Assembly: GCF_023614235.1 (NCBI RefSeq)
Contig: NZ_CP094264.1
Location: 1,178,001 to 1,242,000 of the forward strand
Source of the DNA: Streptomyces sp. MRC013
Lineage (GTDB): Bacteria > Actinomycetota > Actinomycetes > Streptomycetales > Streptomycetaceae
Direction of reading: 5' to 3'
Length of the DNA: 64,000 nt
Positions 27,535 through 37,293 of the stretch are shown here, one piece after another. The position numbers were made by a program, and so were the translations under genes. Below the pieces are notes generated by a model. It made no database searches and was not told where the DNA came from. It worked only from the letters and a program-made list of their open reading frames with translations. Position 1 is the stretch's first letter. Each line of letters starts with the position of its first letter.

Positions 27535-29166
27535 TCAGCCCATGTGGGGGTAGCCGTACTCGGTCGGCGGGACCAGCGTCTCCTTGATGGCGCGGGTCAG
27601 CGTCCAGCGCATCAGGTTCTGCGGGGCGCCGGCCTTGTCGTTGGTGCCGGAGGCGCGGCCGCCGCCGAAGGGCTGCTGGCCGACGACGGCGCCGGTCGAC
27701 TTGTCGTTGATGTAGAAGTTGCCCGCGGCGTACCGCAGCTTGTCCATCGTGTGCGCGACGGCGGCGCGGTCGTTGGCGATGACCGATCCGGTCAGCGCGT
27801 AGGCGGAGACCGACTCCATCTGCTCCAACATGGCCTCGTAGCGGTCGTCCTCGTAGACGTGCACGGCGAGGATCGGGCCGAAGTACTCCTCGCGGAAGAC
27901 CTCGTTCTCCGGGTCGGTGCACTCGATCACGGTCGGGCGGACGAAGTAGCCGACCGAGTCGTCGTACGTGCCGCCCGCGACGATCGTGCAGGCCGGGTCG
28001 GCCTGGGCGCGGTCGATCGCGGCCTTGTTCTTGGCGAAGGCGCGCTCGTCGATGAGGGCGCCGATGAAGTTCGACAGGTCGGTGACGTCGCCCATCCTGA
28101 TGCCGTCGACCTCGGCCGCGAACTCCTCCTTGAAGCCGGAGTTCCAGATCGAGGCGGGGACGTACGCGCGCGAGGTCGCCGAGCACTTCTGGCCCTGGTA
28201 CTCGAAGGCGCCGCGGGTCAGCGCGGTCTTCAGGACGGCGCGGTCGGCGCTGGGGTGCGCGACGACGAAGTCCTTGCCGCCGGTCTCGCCGACGATCCGC
28301 GGGTAGGAGCGGTACTTCTCGATGTTGTTGCCGACGGTCTTCCACAGCTGGTGGAAGACCCTCGTCGAGCCGGTGAAGTGGATGCCGGCGAGCATCGGGT
28401 GCTCCAGGACCACCTCGGAGACGGCGGCACCGCTGCCCGTCACCAGGTTGATGACGCCCTTGGGCAGGCCGGCCTCCTCCAGCAGCTCCATGAGCAGCAC
28501 GGCCGCGTGGGTCTGCGTCTGGGACGGCTTCCAGACGACGACGTTGCCCATCAGGGCCGGGGCGGTCGGCAGGTTGCCGGCGATCGCGGTGAAGTTGAAC
28601 GGGGTGATCGCGTAGACGAAGCCCTCCAGCGGGCGGTGGTCCAGGCGGTTCCACACGCCGGGCGCGTTCGCCGGGGGCTGCTCGGCGAGCAGGTCGCGGG
28701 CGTACTTGACGTTGAAGCGCCAGAAGTCGACGAGTTCGCACGGGGTGTCGATCTCGGCCTGCTGGGCGGTCTTCGACTGGCCGAGCATGGTGGAGGCGGC
28801 CAGCGTCTCGCGCCAGGGCCCGGAGAGCAGTTCGGCGGCGCGCAGGAAGATCGCGGCGCGGTCGTCGAAGGACATGGCGCGCCAGGCCGGGGCGGCCGCC
28901 AGGGCGGCGTCCACGGCGTCCCGGGCGTCCTGCGGCGTGGCACCGGCGAAGGTGCCGAGGACCGCCCGGTGGTTGTGCGGCTGCACGACGTCCGTCCGCT
29001 CGCCGCCGCCCATGCGCTTGACGCCGCCGATGGTCATCGGCAGGTCGATCGGGTTCTCGGCCAGTTCCTTGAGCTTGGCCTCCAGCCGGGTGCGCTCGGG
29101 GGAACCCGGGGCGTAGCCGTGCACCGGCTCGTTGACCGGGGCGGGGACCTGGGTCACAGCGTCCAT
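27535..29166 (-). CDS. pruA: L-glutamate gamma-semialdehyde (1-pyrroline-5-carboxylate) dehydrogenase
   Basis: A 543-residue aldehyde dehydrogenase of the P5C dehydrogenase type, oxidising glutamate semialdehyde to glutamate in proline breakdown with NAD. Catalytic Glu is in RIVGETGGKDF and nucleophile Cys in YQGQKCSATSRAYV; the N-terminal signature PFNFTAIAGNLPTAPAL is present. ATG 29166 has GAAGGAG upstream. putB precedes it by 56 bp, so the two make a proline-to-glutamate operon. The divergent PucR-type regulator beyond putB probably controls them. Confidence 0.95.
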   Translation of the reverse strand: MDAVTQVPAPVNEPVHGYAPGSPERTRLEAKLKELAENPIDLPMTIGGVKRMGGGERTDVVQPHNHRAVLGTFAGATPQDARDAVDAALAAAPAWRAMSFDDRAAIFLRAAELLSGPWRETLAASTMLGQSKTAQQAEIDTPCELVDFWRFNVKYARDLLAEQPPANAPGVWNRLDHRPLEGFVYAITPFNFTAIAGNLPTAPALMGNVVVWKPSQTQTHAAVLLMELLEEAGLPKGVINLVTGSGAAVSEVVLEHPMLAGIHFTGSTRVFHQLWKTVGNNIEKYRSYPRIVGETGGKDFVVAHPSADRAVLKTALTRGAFEYQGQKCSATSRAYVPASIWNSGFKEEFAAEVDGIRMGDVTDLSNFIGALIDERAFAKNKAAIDRAQADPACTIVAGGTYDDSVGYFVRPTVIECTDPENEVFREEYFGPILAVHVYEDDRYEAMLEQMESVSAYALTGSVIANDRAAVAHTMDKLRYAAGNFYINDKSTGAVVGQQPFGGGRASGTNDKAGAPQNLMRWTLTRAIKETLVPPTEYGYPHMG

Positions 29167-29222
29167 GGGTCTCGTAACTCCTTCGGTGAGGGTGTCGGGG
29201 GCGTGGCCCCGCAGGCTCCGGG

Positions 29223-30149
29223 TCAGTTCTTGGTGATCATCGAACGGGCGAAGAACAGCAGGTTGGCCGGCTTCTCGGCGAGGCGGCGCATGAAGTAGCC
29301 GTACCAGTCCGTCCCGTACGCGGTGTAGACCCGCATCCGGTGGCCCTCGGCGGCCAGCCGGACGTGCTCCTCGCTGCGGATGCCGTACAGCATCTGGAAC
29401 TCGTACTCGTCCAGTTTGCGTCCCTGGCGGCGCGCCAGCTCCCGGGTGACGGCGATGAGCCGCGGGTCGTGCGTCCCGACCATGGGGTAGCCGTCGCCCG
29501 CCATGAGGGTCTTGAGGACGCGGACGTAGGCCCGGTCGATCTCCGCCCTGTCCTGGTACGCGACGGAGGCGGGCTCCTTGTAGGCGCCCTTCACCAGGCG
29601 GACGCGGCTGCCGCTCGCGGCGAGGCGGCGGACGTCCTCCTCGGTGCGGAAGAGATAGGCCTGGACGACGCAGCCGGTCTGCGGGAAGTCCTTCCGCAGC
29701 TCCTCGTGGACGGCGAACATCGAGTCGAGGGTGGTGTGGTCCTCGGCGTCCAGCGTGACGGTGGTGCCGATGGCGGCGGCCGCCTCGACGACGGGCCGGA
29801 CGTTGGCGAGGGCCAGGTCGTGGCCGCCCTCCAGCGCCTGGCCGAACATCGACAGCTTGACGGACATCTCCGCCCTCCCGCCCAGCTCCAGCGGCTCCAG
29901 GCGGCGGACGAGCTCCAGGTAGGCGTCGCGGGCGGCGGCGGCCTGCCCGGGGGTGGTGATGTCCTCGCCGACCACGTCGAGGGTGACGTCGAGGCCCTTG
30001 CCCGTCAGGTCCGTGACGACGGGGATGACCTGGTCGACGGTCTCGCCGGGGATGAAGCGGTCGACGACCGGCCTGGTCACCGGGGCCGCCGACACGATGC
30101 GGCGCATCTTGTCGCTGCGCGAAGCGGCGAGGATCACGGGACCCAGCAC
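29223..30149 (-). CDS. putB: Proline dehydrogenase
   Basis: A 308-residue monofunctional proline dehydrogenase (FAD-dependent TIM barrel), first enzyme of proline catabolism. Seen are VTLDVVGEDITTPGQA, VTLDAEDHTTLDSM, CVVQAYLFRTEEDV, RVRLVKGAYKEP and the C-terminal YGIRSEEHVRLA with YTAYGTDWYGYFMRRLAEKPAN, all conserved. GTG 30149 (VLGPVILAASRSDKMRR) chosen because GGAGG precedes it at proper distance. Divergent from the regulator at 30333; two palindromes lie in between. Confidence 0.94.
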   Translation of the reverse strand: MLGPVILAASRSDKMRRIVSAAPVTRPVVDRFIPGETVDQVIPVVTDLTGKGLDVTLDVVGEDITTPGQAAAARDAYLELVRRLEPLELGGRAEMSVKLSMFGQALEGGHDLALANVRPVVEAAAAIGTTVTLDAEDHTTLDSMFAVHEELRKDFPQTGCVVQAYLFRTEEDVRRLAASGSRVRLVKGAYKEPASVAYQDRAEIDRAYVRVLKTLMAGDGYPMVGTHDPRLIAVTRELARRQGRKLDEYEFQMLYGIRSEEHVRLAAEGHRMRVYTAYGTDWYGYFMRRLAEKPANLLFFARSMITKN

Positions 30150-30266
30150 GGGGCACCTCCACGAACAGGGGGCTGACAACGGGCAATGCGGCCGGAACCC
30201 GACGGGTGCGGAAACGACACGGGGAACCACCGTGAAACCTAAGGATCGCCCCGGGCGCGTGCCATC

Positions 30267-30311
30267 GACAGCTGTCACGCATCCGTGCCGCAGATCTCAG
30301 ACAACTGTCTG
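30267..30311. promoter_or_regulatory. Candidate operator pair between putB and its divergent regulator
   Basis: Two related palindromes: gacagctgtc (30267-30276, perfect) and cagaca-ac-tgtctg (30298-30311). Both contain ACAnCTGT and their centres are 33 bp apart, three helical turns, so a protein could bind both on one face. A further half-like sequence cagactgtcc occurs at 30321-30330, next to the regulator start. Likely bound by the neighbouring regulator (inference). Confidence 0.55.
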
Positions 30312-30332
30312 AAAGGGTGGCAGACTGTCCGG

Positions 30333-31535
30333 GTGAAGGGCGACTACCAGGAACTGGTCGACGAGGTCTCGGCGCTCCTCGGCGCCCCGGCCACGCTGGA
30401 GAACCGGGATTTCGGCCTGATCGCCTTCGGCGCGCACGACGGCGAGGACCCCTCCGCCATGGACCCGGTCCGCACCCGGTCGATCCTCACCCGCAAGTCC
30501 ACCCCCGCCGTGCGGGCCTGGTTCGAGGGGTTCGGCATCGCCCGCGCGACCGGCCCCGTGCGCATCCCCGCCGCGCCGGAGGCGGGCGTGTACCGCGACC
30601 GCCTCTGCCTGCCCGTGCGCCACCGGGGCGTCGTCCTGGGATACGTGTGGCTGCTCGACACCCCGCCCGGCCCGGCGCCGGAGCGGCTGGCCGCGGCCAT
30701 GGAGGTGACCGACCGGATCGGGGCCCTGCTCGCCGGCGAGGAGCGGGCCGGCACCGATCTGTCGCGGGAGCTGCGCGCCGCGCTGACCGCGGAGCGGGAG
30801 TGGCGGTACGACCTGGCCCTGGCCGCGCTCCGCTCGGCGCTCGGACCGGACGCGGACGGGCTGCACGCCCTGGTGTGCGTCGCCCCGTGGCCGGAGGGCG
30901 GGGACCCCCCGGTCCGTACGGTCCCGGGCGCGGCCGCCCTGTGCACGGCGCCGTGGCCCGCGGCGTACGGCCGGGCGGCGGGGGGCGCCCCGACGCCCGG
31001 GGGCGGGCCGGCCGGGGACGGGCAGGTGCTGGGCGTCCTGGTCCGCCTCCGCTCCGCCGGGGCCCTCTCCCCCGCGCTGACGGCCGCCGCCCGGCTGTGC
31101 GACGCCGCGGGGCCGGGCGCCGCCGCCGGGGTGGCCGCCCCGCGACGGGGCCTGGCGGAGCTGGCCGCCGCCTGGACGGAGGCCGCGTCGGCGGCGCGGG
31201 CGGCGCTGGCCGAACCACGGCTGGGTCCGGTCACGCCCTGGGCGTCCGTCGGCCCCTACCGGCTGCTCACCGCGCTGCCCCCGGACGCCGCCCGCGACCC
31301 CGCGGTACGGCCGCTGCTGGACCGGGCGCACGCCGAGCTGGCCCGCACCGCCGAGGTCTTCCTCGACCACGCGGGGCAGGCGGGCCGCACGGCCGCGGCG
31401 CTCGGCGTCCACCGGCAGACGCTGTACTACCGGCTCTCCCGGGTCGAGCAGCTCACCGGGCTGGACCTCGACGACGGCGGGGAGCGGCTGCTGCTGCACA
31501 TGGCTCTGAAGGCCCACCGGCTGCACGGGGTGTGA
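30333..31535 (+). CDS. PucR/CdaR-type helix-turn-helix regulator, probably of proline catabolism
   Basis: A 400-residue regulator with a variable N-terminal sensing part (about 1-260) and a C-terminal PucR-family [43 protein letters not shown]. These proteins typically activate divergent catabolic genes. Start taken as GTG 30333 ([17 protein letters not shown]), the region where homology-like sequence begins; an in-frame ATG-equivalent 48 nt upstream would overlap the palindromes. The position, divergent from putB-pruA, suggests it senses proline or P5C. It is followed by a strong hairpin facing serA. Confidence 0.85.
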   Translation: MKGDYQELVDEVSALLGAPATLENRDFGLIAFGAHDGEDPSAMDPVRTRSILTRKSTPAVRAWFEGFGIARATGPVRIPAAPEAGVYRDRLCLPVRHRGVVLGYVWLLDTPPGPAPERLAAAMEVTDRIGALLAGEERAGTDLSRELRAALTAEREWRYDLALAALRSALGPDADGLHALVCVAPWPEGGDPPVRTVPGAAALCTAPWPAAYGRAAGGAPTPGGGPAGDGQVLGVLVRLRSAGALSPALTAAARLCDAAGPGAAAGVAAPRRGLAELAAAWTEAASAARAALAEPRLGPVTPWASVGPYRLLTALPPDAARDPAVRPLLDRAHAELARTAEVFLDHAGQAGRTAAALGVHRQTLYYRLSRVEQLTGLDLDDGGERLLLHMALKAHRLHGV

Positions 31536-31674
31536 GCGCCCCGCGGAGGCGCCCGCCCCGGCCGCCCGGTACGGGGCGGGCGCCGCGGGCCGTGCGGCGC
31601 GCGAGGTCCGCGCCCGCGCCGGGCGGGCGAGGGCGCCCCCGGCGGGCGGCGCGCGGAACGGCCGTGCGGCGCGC

Positions 31675-31708
31675 GGCGCCCGCCCGCACGGGGGTGCGGG
31701 CGGGCGCC
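31675..31708. terminator. Terminator between the put regulator and serA
   Basis: A 15-bp GC stem (31675-31689 with 31694-31708), GGGG loop, 16 bp after the serA stop. Genes on the two sides converge, so it may act in both directions. Confidence 0.7.
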
Positions 31709-31724
31709 GGTGGGGCGGGGGCCG

Positions 31725-33313
31725 TCAGGTCAGGTCGACCGAGCGGACGGAGGTCGCGCCCACCTCGTCGGCCAGCTCCGCGAGGACCGGCTGCGGCACC
31801 GTGTCGTCGACGGTCAGGACCGCCAGCGCCTCGCCGCCCTCCTCGGCACGGGAGACCTGCATGCCGGCGATGTTCAGGCCGGCCTCGCCGAGGATCCGGC
31901 CGACCGTGCCGACGACACCGGGGCGGTCCTCGTAGCGCAGGACGACCATGTGGTCGGCGAGCGCGAGGTCCACGTCGAAGTCTCCGACGGCCACGATCTT
32001 CTGGAGGTGCCTGGGGCCGGCCAGCGTGCCGGACACGGCGACCTCCTCACCGCTGCCGAGCGTGCCCCGGACGGTGATGACGTTGCGGTGGTCGGGGGAC
32101 TCGCTGCTCGTGGTGAGCCGCACCTCGACGCCGCGCTCCTGCGCGAACAGCGGGGCGTTGACGTACGAGACGGTCTCGTCGACGACGTCCTCGAAGACGC
32201 CCTTGAGGGCGGACAGCTCCAGCACCTTGACGTCGTGCTGGGTGATCTCGCCGTACACCTCGACGTCGAGGCGGACCGCGACCTCGCCGGCGAGGGCCGT
32301 GAAGATCCGGCCGAGGCGCTCGGCCAGCGGCAGGCCCGGCTTGACGTCCTCCGCGATGACCCCGCCCTGGACGTTCACCGCGTCGGGGACCAGTTCGCCG
32401 GCGAGGGCGAGGCGGACCGAGCGGGCGACGGCGATGCCCGCCTTCTCCTGCGCCTCGCCCGTGGACGCGCCGAGGTGCGGCGTGCAGACGACCTGGTCGA
32501 ACTGGAACAGCGGCGAGTCCGTGCACGGCTCCTCGGCGTACACGTCGAGGCCGGCGCCGGCGACGCGGCCCTCCTTGAGCGCCGCGTGCAGCGCCCCTCG
32601 TCGACGATGCCGCCGCGCGCGGCGTTGACGATGCGGACGGTCGGCTTGACCTTGCGCAGCGCCTCGTCGCCGATGAGGCCGATCGTCTCGGGCGTCTTCG
32701 GCAGGTGGACGGTGATGAAGTCGGAGGTCTCCAGCAGCTCGTCCAGGGAGAGCAGCCTGACGCCCATCTGCGCGGCGCGGGCGGGCTGGACGTACGGGTC
32801 GTAGGCGACGACCCTCATGCCGAAGGCGGACATGCGCTGGGCGACCAGGACGCCGATGCGGCCGAGGCCGACGACGCCGAGGGTCTTCTCGCTCAGTTCG
32901 ACGCCGGTGTACCTGCTGCGCTTCCACTCGCCGTTCTTCAGGGCGGCGTTGGCCTGCGGGATGTTGCGGGCCGTGGCGATCAGCAGGCCGCAGGCGAGCT
33001 CGGCGGCGGTGACGATGTTGGACGTGGGGGCGTTGACGACCATCACGCCGGCCTTGGTGGCGGCGGAGACGTCGACGTTGTCCAGGCCCACGCCGGCGCG
33101 GGCGACGACCCTGAGCCTCCGCGCGGCGGCGATGGCCTCGGCGTCGACCCTGGTGGCGGAGCGGACCAGGATGGCGTCGACGTCGGCGACGGCGGGGAGC
33201 AGCTCCTCCCGGTTCACGCCGTCGCAGTGCCTGATCTCGAAGTCGGGGCCGAGGGCGTCGACGGTGGCGGGCGACAGCTCTTCGGCGATGAGTACGACGG
33301 GTTTCGAGCTCAC
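31725..33313 (-). CDS. serA: D-3-phosphoglycerate dehydrogenase, apparently frameshifted
   Basis: The first enzyme of serine synthesis, about 529 residues if one base is restored. The N-terminal part has LGVVGLGRIGVLVAQR (NAD-binding GxGxxG), RSATRVDAEAIAAA and VNAARGGIVDE; the C-terminal part continues ALHAALKEGRVAGAGLDVY, CTPHLGASTGEAQEKAG (catalytic His), an intervening domain and an ACT domain (RPGVVGTVGRILGEAGLNIAG). The two parts are in different frames, broken at the C-run 32594-32597: four bases give GIVDEGRCTRR, five would give GIVDEGALHAAL. The feature is 1589 nt, one less than a multiple of three. GTG start 33313 with GAGG upstream. It follows ilvC on the same strand. Confidence 0.92.
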
Positions 33314-33527
33314 GTGAGGTCCTCACAAGTCCAGTGCGGACGGCCGTCCCGACGGCCGCAGGCGTTGGGGGGTGGCATGCCGCGTGGAAGACGCACGACG
33401 CTGTGGGCCTGACGCGTGTTGCTGTGCAGTGTAGTGGCGGCGGGGGCCGAGCGCCGTGTCCCTCCGCCGGATCACCCGCACGGGGCCGGGCACCGCGGAC
33501 GGGCCCCCGGACGGGCGGGGAGGGAGG

Positions 33528-33564
33528 GGCGGCGGGGACGGGCGGTGCGCCCGTCCCCGCCGCC
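33528..33564 (-). terminator. Terminator after ilvC
   Basis: A 16-bp stem (33528-33543 with 33549-33564), 5-nt loop, 7 bp after the ilvC stop. It should end the ilvBNC transcript before serA. Confidence 0.7.
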
Positions 33565-33571
33565 GGGAGGT

Positions 33572-35177
<1,606 letters not shown>

Positions 35178-35199
35178 GGTTTCTCGGCTCAGCTCTCTC

Positions 35200-37050
35200 T
35201 CAGTCGTCTTCGCCGTCGCCGAAGTCGGGGCGGACGCCGCGGGCGGCCATGACCTCGTCGTTGGATGTGCCTGCGGCGACCATGGGCCACACCTGGGCGT
35301 CCTCGTGGACGATGAAGTCGACGACGACGGGGCGGTCGTTGACGGCGTTGGCCTCGGCGATGACCGCGTCCAGGTCCTCGGGGCGCTCGCAGCGCATCGC
35401 CACGCAGCCCATCGCCTCGGCCAGCTTCACGAAGTCCGGGACGCGGGTGCCGGCGCCGGGGTCCCCGGCGGACGGTTCCGGGCCGGAGCGCAGGACGGTG
35501 TTGGAGTAGCGCTGGTTGTAGAAGAGCGCCTGCCACTGGCGGACCATGCCGAGGGCGCCGTTGTTGATGATGGCGACCTTGATCGGGATGTTGTTCAGCG
35601 CGCAGGTGACCAACTCCTGGTTGGTCATCTGGAAGCAGCCGTCGCCGTCGATGGCCCAGACGGTGCGGTCCGGGACTCCGGCCTTGGCGCCCATGGCCGC
35701 CGGGACGGCGTAGCCCATGGTCCCGGCGCCGCCGGAGTTGAGCCAGGTGGCCGGCGTCTCGTAGTCGATGAAGTGGGCGGCCCACATCTGGTGCTGGCCG
35801 ACGCCGGCCGCGAAGATCGTGCCCTCGGGCGCGAGCTGCCCGATGCGCCGGATGACCTGCTGGGGGGCGAGGCTGCCGTCCTCCGGCTGGTCGTAGCCGA
35901 GGGGGTAGGTCTCGCGCCAGCGGTTGAGGTCCTTCCACCAGGCGCCGTAGTCCCCGGTGCGGCCTGCGGTGCGCTCCGCCTGGACGGCCTGGACCAGGTC
36001 GGCGATGACCTCGCGGGCGTCGCCGACGATCGGCACGTCGGCGGCGCGGTTCTTGCCGATCTCGGCCGGGTCGATGTCGGCGTGGACGACCTTGGCGTAC
36101 GGGGCGAAGCTGTCCAGCCTGCCGGTGACGCGGTCGTCGAAGCGGGCGCCCAGCGCGACGATCAGGTCGGCCTTCTGCAGCGCCGTGACGGCGGTGACGG
36201 AGCCGTGCATGCCGGGCATGCCGACGTGCTGCGGGTGGGTGTCGGGAAAGGCGCCGAGGGCCATCAGCGTGGTGGTGACGGGGGCGCCGGTCAGCTCGGC
36301 GAGGATCTTCAGCTCCGCGGTGGCGCGGGCCTTCAGGACGCCGCCGCCGACGTAGAGGACCGGGCGCCTGGCGGAGGTGATCAGCCTGGCGGCCTCGCGG
36401 ATCTGCTTGGCGTGCGGCTTGGTGACCGGGCGGTAGCCGGGCAGGTCCGTCTGCGGGGGCCAGCTGAAGGTGGTCTTCGCCTGGAGGGCGTCCTTGGAGA
36501 TGTCGACCAGGACGGGGCCCGGACGGCCGGTGGAGGCAATGTGGAAGGCCTCGGCGATGGTCCTCGGGATGTCGTCGGCGCGGGTGACCAGGAAGTTGTG
36601 CTTGGTGATCGGCATGGTGATGCCGCAGATGTCGGCTTCCTGGAAGGCGTCGGTGCCGATCGCCTTGGAGGCGACCTGGCCGGTGATCGCGACGAGCGGG
36701 ACGGAGTCCATGTGGGCGTCGGCGATCGGGGTGACCAGGTTGGTGGCGCCGGGGCCGGAGGTGGCCATGCAGACGCCGACCTTGCCGGTGGCCTGGGCGT
36801 AGCCGGTCGCGGCGTGGCCGGCGCCCTGCTCGTGGCGGACCAGGACGTGCCGGACCCTGACGGAGTCCATCATCGGGTCGTAGGCGGGCAGGATCGCGCC
36901 GCCGGGGATGCCGAACACCGTCTCGGCCCCGACTTCCTCGAGGGAGCGGATCAGGGACTGGGCACCCGTGACGTGCTCAGCGGTGGCGGAGGGCTGTCCG
37001 CCGGAACGGGGCCGCGGCTGCGGGTGGGCCCCGGTGGCCTGCTCGGTCAT
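35200..37050 (-). CDS. ilvB: Acetolactate synthase catalytic (large) subunit
   Basis: A 616-residue ThDP-dependent acetohydroxyacid synthase, first common step in Val/Leu/Ile synthesis. Seen are the catalytic Glu region [14 protein letters not shown], the FAD-binding middle domain, and the ThDP motif from GDGCFQM to [14 protein letters not shown] prefer ATG 37050 ([11 protein letters not shown]) because AGAAGAG lies about 7 nt before it; an ATG 6 nt upstream sits too close to that site. It heads ilvBNC and is preceded by a clear leader-peptide attenuator. Confidence 0.96.
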   Translation of the reverse strand: MTEQATGAHPQPRPRSGGQPSATAEHVTGAQSLIRSLEEVGAETVFGIPGGAILPAYDPMMDSVRVRHVLVRHEQGAGHAATGYAQATGKVGVCMATSGPGATNLVTPIADAHMDSVPLVAITGQVASKAIGTDAFQEADICGITMPITKHNFLVTRADDIPRTIAEAFHIASTGRPGPVLVDISKDALQAKTTFSWPPQTDLPGYRPVTKPHAKQIREAARLITSARRPVLYVGGGVLKARATAELKILAELTGAPVTTTLMALGAFPDTHPQHVGMPGMHGSVTAVTALQKADLIVALGARFDDRVTGRLDSFAPYAKVVHADIDPAEIGKNRAADVPIVGDAREVIADLVQAVQAERTAGRTGDYGAWWKDLNRWRETYPLGYDQPEDGSLAPQQVIRRIGQLAPEGTIFAAGVGQHQMWAAHFIDYETPATWLNSGGAGTMGYAVPAAMGAKAGVPDRTVWAIDGDGCFQMTNQELVTCALNNIPIKVAIINNGALGMVRQWQALFYNQRYSNTVLRSGPEPSAGDPGAGTRVPDFVKLAEAMGCVAMRCERPEDLDAVIAEANAVNDRPVVVDFIVHEDAQVWPMVAAGTSNDEVMAARGVRPDFGDGEDD

Positions 37051-37149
37051 CGGCATTCTCTTCTCGAAGCTGAGGGTTTTGACGAGAGTTTTCGGCGGGT
37101 CTGTCGGTGTCTGTCAGAGTGTGTCGCGAGGTGCCCGTGCAACAAAAAA

Positions 37150-37177
37150 CCCCTCGTGCCGTGAGGCAAGCGAGGGG
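37150..37177 (-). terminator. ilvB attenuator (terminator hairpin with U6 tail)
   Basis: On the minus strand CCCCTCG pairs with CGAGGGG (37171-37177 with 37150-37156), with an inner TGCC/GGCA stem, followed directly by TTTTTT and TTGC. A competing antiterminator is visible: ccggcgcgc 37223-37231 (inside the end of the leader ORF) is fully complementary to gcgcgccgg 37179-37187, just before the terminator. Slow translation of the leader would change which pairing forms. Confidence 0.85.
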
Positions 37178-37218
37178 AGCGCGCCGGTGGAGGATCCGCA
37201 GGGCCGTGGAGGACCCGC

Positions 37219-37260
37219 TCAGCCGGCGCGCTTTCCGATTACGAGAATTCGGGTGCGCAT
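37219..37260 (-). CDS. ilvB leader peptide (MRTRILVIGKRAG)
   Basis: A 13-codon ORF with four consecutive Ile-Leu-Val-Ile codons, the substrates' end products. A GGAGG-type ribosome site precedes the ATG. It ends 42 nt before the attenuator hairpin. This is the actinobacterial ilvB attenuation leader as I know it: ribosome stalling when branched-chain aminoacyl-tRNAs are short prevents the terminator from forming. Confidence 0.88.
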   Translation of the reverse strand: MRTRILVIGKRAG

Positions 37261-37293
37261 GGCTCCGACCCTCCACCCAGCGCACTGCCGGTG

